From the NCBI GenBank assembly GCA_015698045.1, contig BLAL01000183.1:186001-250000 (forward strand): DNA of 64,000 nt. Reading direction: 5' to 3'. The position numbers and the translations under genes were made by a program. Positions 32,987 to 45,034 of this stretch are shown here, one piece after another (within the stretch, counting starts at the first letter, position 1; each line of letters begins with the position of its first letter). Under the pieces are notes generated by a model. That model saw only the letters and a program-made list of their open reading frames with translations, ran no database searches and was not told the DNA's origin. Source of the DNA: Rhizophagus clarus. Taxonomy: Eukaryota > Glomeromycota > Glomeromycetes > Glomerales > Glomeraceae.

Positions 32987-35900
32987 ATAAATAAAAACAA
33001 CTAATTAACAGATTGTTTTCAAAGCAAAAATAGAACGAATTTAAAGAGCAATTTTTTTTTTTTTTGAATTTGCCATTCGGAGTTGACGTTGACTTTTAAA
33101 TAGTTACTTGAGCAATCATATTTCTATCACGTAATCTATATAATCAGGAATTTTTGGCTAAACAAGAAATTTGATCAATTCAATCTCCTAGCGCCAGCGC
33201 CCATACCTTTAATATGTATGATAACAGTGCTTATGATTATACATTGTATGCTATTCTCTTATAACTTCCAAAACAGGCAACTACAAGGCAAAGAGAATTT
33301 TTTGTTGTTCATTCATGCAATAAGATTACATATTAAGTGATAATCACTTCTTTTTTATATATTAATTAGGAAAATACAGCAAAGTGAGAGGTTGAGAATT
33401 TTTTTTTTATTATCGGAAAATATTCGGATATATATATAATTTTAATGCTCTTCATTTTTTTTTTTTTTTCCTCACTGTGTAATGCATGCTTATCATTTGT
33501 TGTTTGTGATCAGAGAACGTCCAATCGTTTATACAAATAAAAAAAACGAATTGAACAAAAAGGAAGAAATGAATGAATGAATAGCTATATATTCAATTTA
33601 TTGATGTAACGTACAGTTATAGTTATATTGTTAAGCCTTTTATATGTTCATCCATGTTTTATTAAATGGACTAAGTTTAGAACACTGTGCGGTACAAATT
33701 ACGCAAGTAAGAGATTATCGGGATTAAAGTTTATATGATTCTGATGTAGTGCTATCCATGTGCTTTGACACATGTTATTTTATCTATATTATGCTCTATT
33801 CGTTTTAGAAATTAATAAATCCCAATAATATATTGAATAATAAATAAGAGACAACGAAACTTTTAAATATTTCAAATTGTAAATTCGTAGGAGCTTCCCA
33901 ACTTCTTCCGGAGTCCTATACGCTGATTTTAACTTCAATTACTTTAGTTTTTAGTTTTGTAAATAATAATAATATATATATATATTTTTTGATTACTTAA
34001 TAAAAGTATTTTATTGATTTATTTTGCATTTAATTTTGCAATTTTGATATATTTTCACTTAATAGAAGTATTTTATTTATTTTATACAAAATTGTCTGTT
34101 TATTTAAATATATTTAATTCTTAACAGTGTAGACTTTTTATAATTTCTTTAGGGACTATTAATCTAAAATAACTTTCTCAGTTTATACTTGTTTATGGTG
34201 ATGATTAGATATTGTAATAATTGCCAAAACGCTAAAAAAAAAAAAAAAAAAATATGAATGAACAGATAAAACTTAAAATTAATGCCGAAAGAATTTGCGC
34301 TCGTAAATTTCGTTTATGTGCTCGTCAATCCAAATCACGTGAACTTTGATTATTAAATGACTTTATAGTATTTAAAATTTCTTAACTTCTATTATAATAA
34401 AAAAAGTGAAATGTAATGTAATTATGTAATTATGTAATGATGTTAAAAAAAGAAATATTGTTGTAGATAGCATGGACCTTCAATTAAATTCTTGTGATTT
34501 TATTTAGCTCAATCTCAATGAAAGCATATATATAACTTCTACTCTGTGAAACGGTTACCATCATTCTCCTAAATATAATAATTTTTTCATAGAATCTAAT
34601 AATATCAGTGATAGTATCGACATGATTCATTAAATTCCCAAACAATTACTCAATTTTCTAGCAAAGATATTTTCTCCAGTTTTGTATTAATATAATAGTG
34701 TGATATTCCTTTGGATATTCTCTTAAATCACTAAGAATTGATATCGTTCTTTTATAAGATAATATTACTTTTACGTAAACTCATTTGTAAAGGTCACCTT
34801 CGAACTACCCTACAATCGTTTAAAGAATGAATCATATACTTATTGTGCGAGTCCTAGATTTAAAATTCTTTGCATTGTAGTGTAAACCCGAAGATATTTC
34901 ACCATGTAAAAAAATTCATGATTGCTTGTGATGTTCTCCAAAAAATCCATCTTAAATTTGGTGAATTTATTTAAGACACCCTCCTAAGTATTCTGCAATA
35001 TGAATGGTTTAAAATCACCATAAATCCTTTTCATTTTGGAATAATAGTGTATATTTTGTATATTTGAAACACAATAACATTCATCACATGTTTTAACCTA
35101 TTCAAACATGGTCATTTCAAATGATAAGCATCATGAATAAAGAAGAATTTTTTTAAAAAAAAATTTCCAAAAAAAATTACCTCATTAGTAACTCCATACT
35201 ACTATTATCCCTGTCTACCGTTGCTAGCAGGAGGAGGACTTTGCCTGGCTGCACTCGAGGATCACCCATTAATGTCTCCAAGACTATCAGTAAAGTAAAC
35301 CTGGCTTTGTTATTCCGTTATTAATCTTTTGTTACGTCGTAACGACAACAGTATACATAATGATTAAGAACATGAATGGTATATGTTAAAAAAAAGGAGT
35401 TATTACAAACGAAATAATAATTACAATTACATCATCAACATGTAAAATCCTTAGCAATTTATAGTTTTTTAAATTTCTTTTCAAGCGCAACCATAATGAT
35501 ACATTCCATAAAACAGTCCGTTTAACCAAATAAGAAAGAAATATTGATAAAACTACCATCATCATAAATAGATTTAATCTATAGTAAAGAGTATTCCTTT
35601 TTTTTTTTTTTAAGGAAAAAAAAAAAATTTTATAATTATGTTAAAAATACTTAAACGAATAATTTTATAAAAAAAAAGTAAAATTAATTAAAACTTGAGA
35701 TGATTCTCACTTGTTTTCCCATTTGATCGAATAAAATAGTCTTATACCACGCATGTTCGACAATCGGGTTTTTATGTTATATGTTCTTCCTTTTTACTGT
35801 AAATGTTCTCAATCTCCTGAGCTTTTTTTTGGTTTGCTTTGAGACATATTTGAATAATTAAGCATTTGATAAAATGGGATATATTACTATAAAATATTAA

Positions 35901-37269
35901 ACGTTGAATGCTTTTGTAGCCGTGTTTATTTTAACAGCATAAGTAAAAAGTTTAACTTCTCTTTTATACTTGTTACACTCGTTACGAATTTACGAGTTAC
36001 ACGAAATGTCATCTCATCACGTGTTCACTACAACACATTCGTTTAAGGAATCAGAATCTAGAAAATACGATTCCAATGAAAGTTCAAATTTAAGTGTAAT
36101 ATTTTAAGCTTGATCAAATAAGAAAGTCTAATAAGTCTAACTAACTCATTATCAATGCTTGAATAAAAAAAAAAATTTATAAAATCATGTGACTTCCATT
36201 TCAAATTCAAAGCTTGAAAGAATCGGGATAACAATAGCTTATATGTGCCAATAAAATTGACATATCCAATTTTGGTTTTTCTTTATCTATTTATCTCATT
36301 GTAATTCATTGTTTGGCGATTAAGGGAAAGTATACCAGTAAAAATAAGTTTAGTGATGGCATTTTTTTCATTTTAGTATTCGTCTTTCAAAAGTAACACA
36401 AGATCCTAAGCGATAGATTTTTCCATTGTCCATTAACGCCTCAAATAAAGTGGCGACAATACAACTTTAAAGACAATAATAAAATATCTAATCTATTCTT
36501 TTATCTGGCTGTGCAACTCGAATTTCAAGATTCAATTGACCATTGTTATAATGGATAAAGCATTATTATATCATAATAACGGTAAATAAATAATCGATTT
36601 TCATATTAAGTAATTTATTTTAGCTAATTATGAAATTCGTGAGAAAGAACAGTACAATTTTGACTAACCGAAGTCATGATTTAAGGACCAAAATTTCGGT
36701 ATAATATTATATACGGTCAAAGTTTTTTTTTTTTATTTACCGGGTTCTTAAGTTTATCACATGACTTATTATTAATTGTAAATCTCAAATTAATAAATAA
36801 TAAATCTACGCTTAACTCCTACATTCAGGCAGATGTTTTGTTTCCGTAAATCATTAATTATAAAACTTTGGTATATCGTTTTCTTAAAAATAAATGATGG
36901 GCAGGTACTTCGATATATCAATAATAATGAATGATCTTTCGTTTACTTTGAAATCTTTATATAGTTAATTGTATATTAAAATGGTTTCTAAAAAAAAAAA
37001 ATTTCGGGTTAACTCTATATATCAGGTATTCGGTATACTCTTACCTAATATATTTTGGAAATGAACAGATCGCAAACCAGACTCTGACCGATCTATGACA
37101 GGTTTAAAGATGATGTTTTAGGTAATATTAAACATTCGATTTTTTTTTTTCATGAATATCTATAGAAATTTTAATATCACAAAATTTTACTTGTAAGCTT
37201 TTATTGTAACAACATCTTCATCATCACTATCTAATTGAGGGAATTGAGAATGTAGGATCTATCTATTCG
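32987..37269. other. gene-free stretch of 4.3 kb
   Basis: No family exon was found on either strand despite looking for PW and EE-type MYB exons. Contents: poly-T and poly-A tracts, a T-run/A-run junction near 35599-35627, a (TA)n run near 33972 and an unexplained G+C-rich segment at 35180-35320 (listed). Possibly long regulatory sequence between MYB genes. Confidence 0.4.
35180..35320 (-). other. unrecognised G+C-rich coding-like segment
   Basis: The complement has an open frame of about 39 codons, containing TLLIVLETLMGDPRVQPGK and VLLLLATVDRDNSSMELL, ending at a possible donor (AGGTAATT). G+C content is clearly above the flanks. No start codon, acceptor or partner exon was identified. It may be one exon of a gene I cannot place or a piece of a repeat. 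Confidence 0.3.
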
Positions 37270-38315
37270 TTAAGAATTTAAAATGTAATTTAAATTCATC
37301 CTAGAATCTCGATAAGGATTTAAAAGATGATTTAAATTCATTCTAGGATCTCGAGAGGAATTTAAATCATGAGAGGAATTGGAAGTACTTAGATCACGAG
37401 AGGTATTTAAAATGTGACTTAGATCCATTCTTGGGTCACGGGTTACGATGATATTTCTGTAATCAAAATAAAAGAAATAAAGATTAGTTTCCTATTATAA
37501 GTTAACAGTATTGATTATGTTATTCAGATTTTTGTCATTCCAAATTATGATATCTTCTCATTGAAAAAAAAATTGTACGTTTCTACTTTTATGAGAAGTT
37601 TGAAATCGTAGAAATAGAAATTGATCCGTCTTAGGTTTGAAAGATTCAGTTCCTTAGAAATAGTTTTTACATAATTAATTAGAAAGAACTTACTGTTGCT
37701 GAACTAAAAGAATCTCATGAAGAAGTCTTTCAAGAGCTATTGGGCGAAGCCCTTGAGAGATTCTCTGATTAACTCTCCAACGAATTCTTCGAGCATTTCC
37801 TACACCTATAAAATAAAAATAAATATATTAATACTTATAATTTGTTCATTGTAAAAAAAGAGAGATCAAGCATAATTTTAAACGAGATATGCTTACTACT
37901 ATCTTGATCTATAATTTCATAATACCTAAAATTTCATATGCAAAAGAGAAAGATGAATTTCATGTATCATAGAATTCTATCGTATTATATCGTTGCATAT
38001 AGTACTTAGATCTTAGGTATTATATACGCGTCATACGGTATAGTTGGTAGACTGAGAAAAAAAAAAAAAAAAAAAAATATTACATACCTCCTTCTACATT
38101 GAGAAACACTTCTGTTAATTAGACGGGAAATTCGCCTCCAACTACTCCAATTACGACCCAAAAGAATAACCAACAGGATAAGGAGAATCTCCTCCTAAAA
38201 GTAGATAAATATAATTGATTATGATAAAACTTTTAAACCCAATTTAATAATTTAAAAAATATATGCTTACGATGTAAGTCCATTGGTGTCGGGAAAACTG
38301 CGGCCTATTAGGCAT
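37270..38315 (-). pseudogene. MYB-like family gene with three C-terminal motifs, one base short in the MYB exon
   Basis: Exons on the complement: 38271-38315, 38088-38193, 37897-37925, 37694-37805, 37270-37456. Start MPNRPQFSRHQWTYI, then EEILLILLVIL, and beyond a missing base GRNWSSWRRISRLINRS and QCRRRYYEII. Exon 2 is 106 nt where phase needs 107; the loss falls in a T-run near 38160. All other phases agree, and exon 4 (112 nt) matches the gene at 27609-28552. The tail holds three motif copies: RDPRMDLSHILN, RDPRMNLNHLLN and RDSRMNLNYILN. With the base restored by sequencing correction the protein would be about 159 residues. Whether it is a real lesion or a homopolymer error cannot be told here. 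Confidence 0.72.
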
Positions 38316-40655
38316 ATTAAAAAGACCAATAAATAGAACAAATAAGTAAATATTATTGGTTACGTTTTTCAATAATGTTATTGAAAATTGGATGTCAAAA
38401 AACCAGAATTTTTTTTAAAAAAATATTTATTAAAAAACCAAAGGCATACGAACAAACCTAATCCAATTCCTAAGGTATAGCTCGTGTTTACGTCATATAA
38501 ACTGAGTTATCTAACCGTTTTTATCGCATTTTCATTGTTATTTCGTAAATAGAAAACAACGTTAAGAAAAGAATACTCTTTATTCTTTCAAGTAAAAACT
38601 AAAAAGTGATGGTTTGTAAAAAAAGATTGTGCCCCGCGTAACTTTTCCAACTGAAATGTCAAGCGACAAAAAAAGACAAAAAAGGTAAATGATCCGACAG
38701 ATCCGAAAAAACATGTAACACATGCATATAAAGTAATTTGCCATATGATCATATCATTTGACCGCATTTAAAATTATTTCAAGTTCAAGAATAAACCATA
38801 TACAACTAAAATAAAACAAAATTCATTAAAACTGAATGAAAATAATCGGTTAATTAGAATTTAGAAATAATAACCTTCGAGCATTTGCAGAACTATGATA
38901 TATTACTGACTGTGTGTGATCTAGTTATCCAATATGGTTGGTTATGTTTTATTAATTCAACAATAATATAAATTCGAATCCATCTTTTGATTTACTATAT
39001 GATTGGTATTTGTTTGTATTACTAGAACAGTTAAAAGGACCGCCGCCGCGTTATTCATATATCACACAATGTTATGACGATTTTTTTTTTTTTTTCCACG
39101 CCACAAAATCTCGTTAGTTACTGGTGAAAAACTCGTTTCATACCTGTAAATAATAAATAATGTTTGTTTATTAAAATTTGTTTACTATTGAATCAAAATA
39201 TAATACAATATGAACTGACAAAGTATTGTACTTTAAATTTGAAAGTTCCGCGTGTTTATGTTTAGAAAAAAAATAAGGAGCTAAATTTTTAAAAAAAAAT
39301 TTGTGCTTAATCCAGAATCTTTTTCCGTTCTCGTTGAAAGTATAGATGAAATTAGTTCCAGATATTAATACCAACCCAATAAGTAGAAATGTTATACAGT
39401 ATATTTAAATGTTACATTTCAAATAAGATAATCGATTATTAAAATGTATACATTTATGAGCTACGTGTAAAGAAAGAAATGATAATCGGTCAATATAAAT
39501 TCTCTTTAAATATCTGAAAAAGGCAGTTCAAGTAAAAAAAAAAAAAAAAAAAAAAAATATTGCCCAACTTTGGATTTTACCTATTTCAATTAAGGAAAAG
39601 TGCGAGTGATAAAAAGAAGGAAATTTTAGTAGTTTATTAAGATGACCATAAACGGTAAGGACAGTAAGGATCCAATTATCTTTTCTTATATTTATAGATT
39701 ACATACTGTATGTAGATGGTAGATCATCTATCTAATCACGCAAAAAGGTATCTATGTAACATTAGAAAATTATAATATAAACCAACGGTTAAAAAAAATT
39801 CAAAAAGAGAATAAAAAATTGTTACATTTTATAAAGGAACACAACTTTGAACGGAAATTAAAAAATTTATTGCAGTACATTCTATTCTGCAAAACAGAAA
39901 ATAATATAAATAAACTATGCCTTATGAATTTATTAAATCAATACATGCTAATTTACATTGGTTATTGTAATTATTGTAATTATTGTAATTATTGTTAATA
40001 ATGTTATTGTCCGAATATTCTGTGATCTACAATTTAATTCGTATATGCATTATATCAAATGCTGATTTTGACATCCCAAAATTTAAGGGTACATGTGCAA
40101 TTGTGCATATAAACTGGTTTCTTGTATAACAGTAAAAATCAGTCGATTTATTATCAAATATATCAAATAAATAAAAAAATATCACATATGTATATAAAAT
40201 ATTTATTAATAAAAAAAAAATTGGGTGTAAAAAAAAAAAAAATATTTACAATGTTACACGAACTGGTGTAAGAATGTAAAACAAATTATATTACAATCGT
40301 ATACCAGGTAGTAAAAAAAAACCTAAGAATTGTTCGTTTCCGATATCAGAATAGAATATCAAAATATTTTAAAAAAAAAGCCCTATACCATATATAAAGA
40401 CTACACTATATTTATTATATATAAATCTCTCCCTTTAAATTAATAATAATTAGAGTTGGTAAAGGGGTAGGTATAATAAATTTCATGGTGTTTTTAACTA
40501 ATTGTATGACCTTGAATTGTCAATGTTAAAAAAAAAAAAACCATGGAAACCATACTTTCCTTCTTTTTTTTTTAATAAAGGAAAAAAAAAAAAAGAAAAA
40601 AAAAAAAAATTGAAATAAATATATGATTTTCGATGTTATTTGGGACAATTATTAA
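38316..40655. other. intergenic region, no gene seen
   Basis: Upstream region of the gene starting at 38315 and 3' flank of the R2R3-MYB gene. Long A-runs at 39535-39557 and 40595-40610, and a short TTATTGTAA tandem at 39960-39990. A 67-codon minus frame at 39171 has no support. Confidence 0.45.
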
Positions 40656-41901
40656 TTAAGAAATAAGATTCTTAATGGCCATTTTTTCCGACTTTTCCAA
40701 TGGTGAAGGTATGGTTGAGCCTTCTCTTTGGCTAGCAACCGTAGCAAGAAATTTCAAATTTTCATCCTCAATATGAGAGGTAAAATGCATCATTTCTATT
40801 GTTATAAAATAAATAAATAAATAAATAAATAAAATTAAATAATAAATAAATAAATAAAAATATATATATATATACATATATATATTACAAAAAACTTGCG
40901 TGTTACCTGCAGAGAGAGGGGGGGATGGAAGCTGAGAGGGGAGCATTTGAGTAGCCATAAATTGAGGTTTTGTATATTCATTATATTCATGTTCGTATTC
41001 GACCATGGTTTTTTCACTACCATTAGTCATTATACTTCTTATACTACCGTTTCTTGATAAACCAGTAGTAGAATAATTGCTTTCGGCAATCATAACTTTA
41101 GTAGTAGTATAATTATCTTCTTCGATAACTATAGTTCTATCGCTATTGCTCCTCTTTAAATTAGATTCATTATAATAACTAATTTCATTTTCCTGAAGAT
41201 ATTCGTTATTATAATAATTATAATTACCATTATGATTATTAATATTAGTAGTGGTAGTATTAGTAGAGTTAAAAGTATTAGATGTATTAGGTGTATTATT
41301 AGTTACGGTAGTTTTAGTTATAGTTGTAGATGTAATTGGATTATGATTAAAATTATTAATGGTAAAAGGGGTAATATTTGCTGAAGTGCTCAATCTTCTA
41401 TTGGCAGGATTTTTCTTTTTTAGTCTATTATTATAAAAATTTTTGATCATAAGTGGTGTCGCATTGGGTATTTTCTTTGCAATTCTAGCCCACTTAAATT
41501 TATGTTTAGAACATTCATCCTCAATAATTTTTATCTCTTCATCACTAAATTTCCTCTTTTTGACTAAAGAAAAAAAATTATTATTATTAATATTTTAACG
41601 TACAAACATAAAATAAAAAAAATTCGGATACTCACTCCTGGGGTTTAAATGATTAACCCATCTCTCACGAATTTGTTTGGAATCCCTTGAACCTTTAAAA
41701 TGTTGTTCCAAGATAGACCAATCAATATCTTCCCCATCAACGCTATATTCACTTACTAGACGGATTAATAACCTATCCTCCTGAATGATTTAAATTGATA
41801 AATGAACGACACCGGTCATGAATATTTAGTTATATAGTCGCAGTAATTAACAAAAAGTTACTTACATCGAGAATCCATCTTCCTTTACGATTTCCTACCA
41901 T
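40656..41901 (-). CDS. R2R3-MYB transcription factor, 4 exons
   Basis: Exons on the complement: 41866-41901, 41636-41780, 40907-41563, 40656-40795, total 978 nt and 325 residues. First repeat: KGRWILD, EDRLLIRLVSEY, IDWSILEQHF, KQIRERWVNHLNP. Second repeat: KKRKFSDEEIKIIEDE, KWARIAKKIPN, IKNFYNNRLKKK. RERWVNHL and IKNFYNNRL are the classic recognition-helix regions, so it should bind DNA in the nucleus. The C-terminal half is Asn/Thr/Ser-rich (ITSTTITKTTVTNNTPN) with Pro/Leu-rich patches (LPSQLPSPPLSAG) typical of fungal regulatory tails. The last intron contains TAAA/TA microsatellite. The first intron lies at the same position and phase as in the single-repeat family. Confidence 0.88.
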
Positions 41902-44463
41902 ATTTATTATATTAATAAAACGTTTTAGAAAGAAAGAAAAAGAGTGACAGGTGAGGATGATAATATTGTACGATAAACTACTGGTTATAAATTAGTAACA
42001 AGTAGAATAAGTAAAATAATAGTGCAAGAGAAGTATAATAGTTCTTCCAGAGAAACAAAAATATATCTCACGCACTTCCTCCTACACTAAGAATATGTCT
42101 TTTAAAGAATGTTGACAATATAAATAGTACTTAAAAAGTTTACCGAAAAAAAAAAAGAAAATTCAAAAAAAAAAAAAAAAAAAAAATTAATTTCGAGTTA
42201 CATAAGGTTTTTACATTGAGAAAAGAGGGTATATTTATAATAATAATTTAATATTTCATTTCATTATCCCGCCAAAAAAACCAGCGGTAATACAGGCAGA
42301 ACTTAGAAGTTTTACTAAAGTTAGGAATTGGGTGAATGGAGATCTACTGTATACATACCTTGTTTAGTATAGACGGTAAAATCCGGGCAGTTTAAAATAT
42401 ACTCCGGTAACCATTTCAGTTACACAATACAAAATATTTATTGATCACGTTATTACTATTATTATTACAATGATATAATACATTTTACTAAAATTGGTAA
42501 GTCATTCATTTACATTCAACTTTGAATTACTCCTCCCCTTGTATTAAGGAAATTAGAATGTTGCATGCATATATAATATATGTGTGTATATATATATATG
42601 ATCTTTTAAGTTCCAGGATAAGCTTAACCTTTGAAGCTTGATCAAAAAAAGAAATACTTTAAAAGAAAAAAATTTTTTTCTGTGTAACATTTAGAGACCA
42701 ATTGTAGTTAACTCAAAATTTGAGTCCGGAAACATTTACTATTATTTGTTATTGCAAAATCGTAAATGTATAGAATTTCGTGTTACTGGTAGTATCCTGT
42801 CGACGAATAAAATTAGTTAATAACAATAAAAAAAACGCCAGAAGTTACATTGCACAATAATTATATGAACTTCTTTTTTCTCATCAAAAAAATGTTTTTT
42901 GTAAGACTCCCCTGTAATTGTTACTATTTTCGGCTAATCACGTAATTTTTATAACGTAACTTATGTGTACAAAACGCAAAAAAAACATAATGAAAAAAAC
43001 GACAACATAAAAAAAAAAAAAAATTAACAGTAACAGAAATTTTTTTCAAAGATCGGTTATTACCATACATAAAATTGAGTTTTGGCGTAAATTTTAATAC
43101 CGCTGTTTATTACTATAAATAACAAAGTTTTCAAAATGTAATAAATTTAGTTAGTACTTAGCTGCGGAGAATTCAATTGGCTTGACATAAGAAAAATGGC
43201 GTTTAAAAAAAAAAAGTATATAACAAAAAAAAAATCGGAAAATTAAATAATTAAAAGATTCCATAGAGGACGTAACATTTCACAAAAAATCAAAAACATA
43301 AAATGACGAAAGTTAGGTCATTCTTATCTGTCACCACTCATGCATAATGTAATTCAGATGTAAGAAATTTTTATTATAGCTTTCTTCCGATGGTTTGTGT
43401 TTTTTTTTGGTAATCCTGATTCTCTTTTTCGACCTTCATTTTCGGTTCGAAAATCTCAAATAAGAAATCTCAAATAAGATTTACCGAATATTATGTTTGT
43501 ACTGCCTAATAGGATTCACATTTACTTCCCGATACCATACTTTCACACATTTACGTTACGTTACAAACAGGGAACCATGTGAATTACACAACATAACAAA
43601 ACCTTTTTTTTGTCAGTAGATCAGCCCGTTTTAAACTTGAAAGAAGTGATTTATTTTTTTTAACAAATCAGGTTTTTTTGAAACGAATAATAACCGTGTA
43701 AATTTACGAGTAAAATCATGTTATCGAACAGGAATTTACTTCTAATATTAAAAAAAAAAAATATTCATTAATTATTATTATTTTTTTTTAATATAAATAT
43801 TATGTAATATAAATTAAATTAAATTAAAAAAATTAAAAGAATGCATAACACCTCCAGTGAGACATGAAATTCAAAATTTTTTTTTTCTTAAATAAAAATT
43901 TCCCCTATGATTACGGAATATTACCTAAACAGATTTTCCCGTCCGCAGTTACTAAGCCTTGTTAAGTTTGGTTAGTTGTATATCTGATTGACTTGGCGTG
44001 CATCTTTGGTAATTATCAAATCATGCGCAAAAAAAGGGCTATTCCTTACTTGGATCATATTGTTCTAAATCAAAATACATTCACCTTTTATGTACTATTA
44101 ATAAACCAAATTTATTATTTCCTATGAAATGAATCTATTATATAAAATGGTTAATTATTATTTTACTTAAAGAATTCAGCTGTACTTTAAAGTAGAATTG
44201 TATTATGGAATTACAGATTTTCTTGAGAACACTTTAAAAGAAATTGAATTCGGATGATCCGGATTCATTTCGTCATTATAACGATAAATGGAATTTTCTT
44301 TTGAAATGTTAATCAAATTCCCAAAAACGTCCTCTTTTTTTCCTTAAAATGCCAAGAAAAAAAATAGGAATTTTTCTTAGAAATCTATTAAGTAGTACAA
44401 ATGATGCGCATATATGTATCACGAGTCTCTGCGCATTTAAATAAAAAAATTTATTTTCTTTTA
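41668..44463. repeat. left copy of a segmental duplication
   Basis: Begins in exon 2 of the R2R3-MYB gene (GAATTTGTTTGGAATC) and runs through its 5' end and upstream flank to AAATTTATTTTCTTTTAA near 44463. It matches 44808-47198 in order and orientation, with scattered substitutions and indels. This copy has about 100 extra bases near 42280-42360 and about 190 near 42430-42640 relative to the other. Confidence 0.85.
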
Positions 44464-44807
44464 AGGATTAAGGGCAAATCTAATTGTAACGTCCATGTTA
44501 CGCGTCTTAATTGTAACAACAACAAGTTTTATCCAATTAAAATTTAAGATCAGTTGTAACGTAATTAATTAGCGAATCAAAACAAAAGATCAGTCGTGTA
44601 ACTAAAATGTAAAAATTTCAAGAAATTGCTTATAACTCAAAATTTTGTCTATGAAACTGTCTTTGATACATTAAGTAAAAGTTTTCCAAATTAAATTTCA
44701 CATATAATACATTATTTTATATGCTTTTGAAAATGTAAATTTATTATTAAAAAAACAAACAAAATAAAAGGTACATTTTTTCTTTCTTTTAATTATTGTT
44801 TAAATTT
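44464..44807. other. unique spacer between the duplicated segments
   Basis: About 340 bases not present in the right copy. It repeats GTAACG and CAATTAAAA-type words but has no coding or element signature. It may be the original junction sequence or an insertion. Confidence 0.5.
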
Positions 44808-45034
44808 CGAATTTGTTTGGAATCATTTGAACCTTTAAAATGTTGTTCCAAGATAGACCAATCAATATCTTCCCCATCAACGCTATATTCACTTGCCAGA
44901 CGGATTAATAACCTATCCTCCTGAATGATTAAATTGACAAATAAACGACACTGGTCATGAATATTTAGTTATATAGTCGCAGTAATTAACAAAAGGATAC
45001 TTACAATCCATCTTCCTTTACGATTTCCTACCAT
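44808..45034 (-). pseudogene. 5' fragment of the R2R3-MYB gene
   Basis: Complement 45005-45034 encodes MVGNRKGRWI with a donor two codons earlier than in the source gene, and 44808-44920 encodes EDRLLIRLASEY through DSKQIR, where the sequence departs from the gene. The second MYB repeat and the tail are absent, so no DNA-binding protein can be made from it. It is a by-product of the segmental duplication. If transcribed it would yield at most a short partial first repeat. Confidence 0.85.

Noticed and set aside
39171-39374. 67-codon minus-strand reading frame
   Set aside because: No MYB-type exon, motif or splice site agrees with it; probably chance in A+T-rich DNA.
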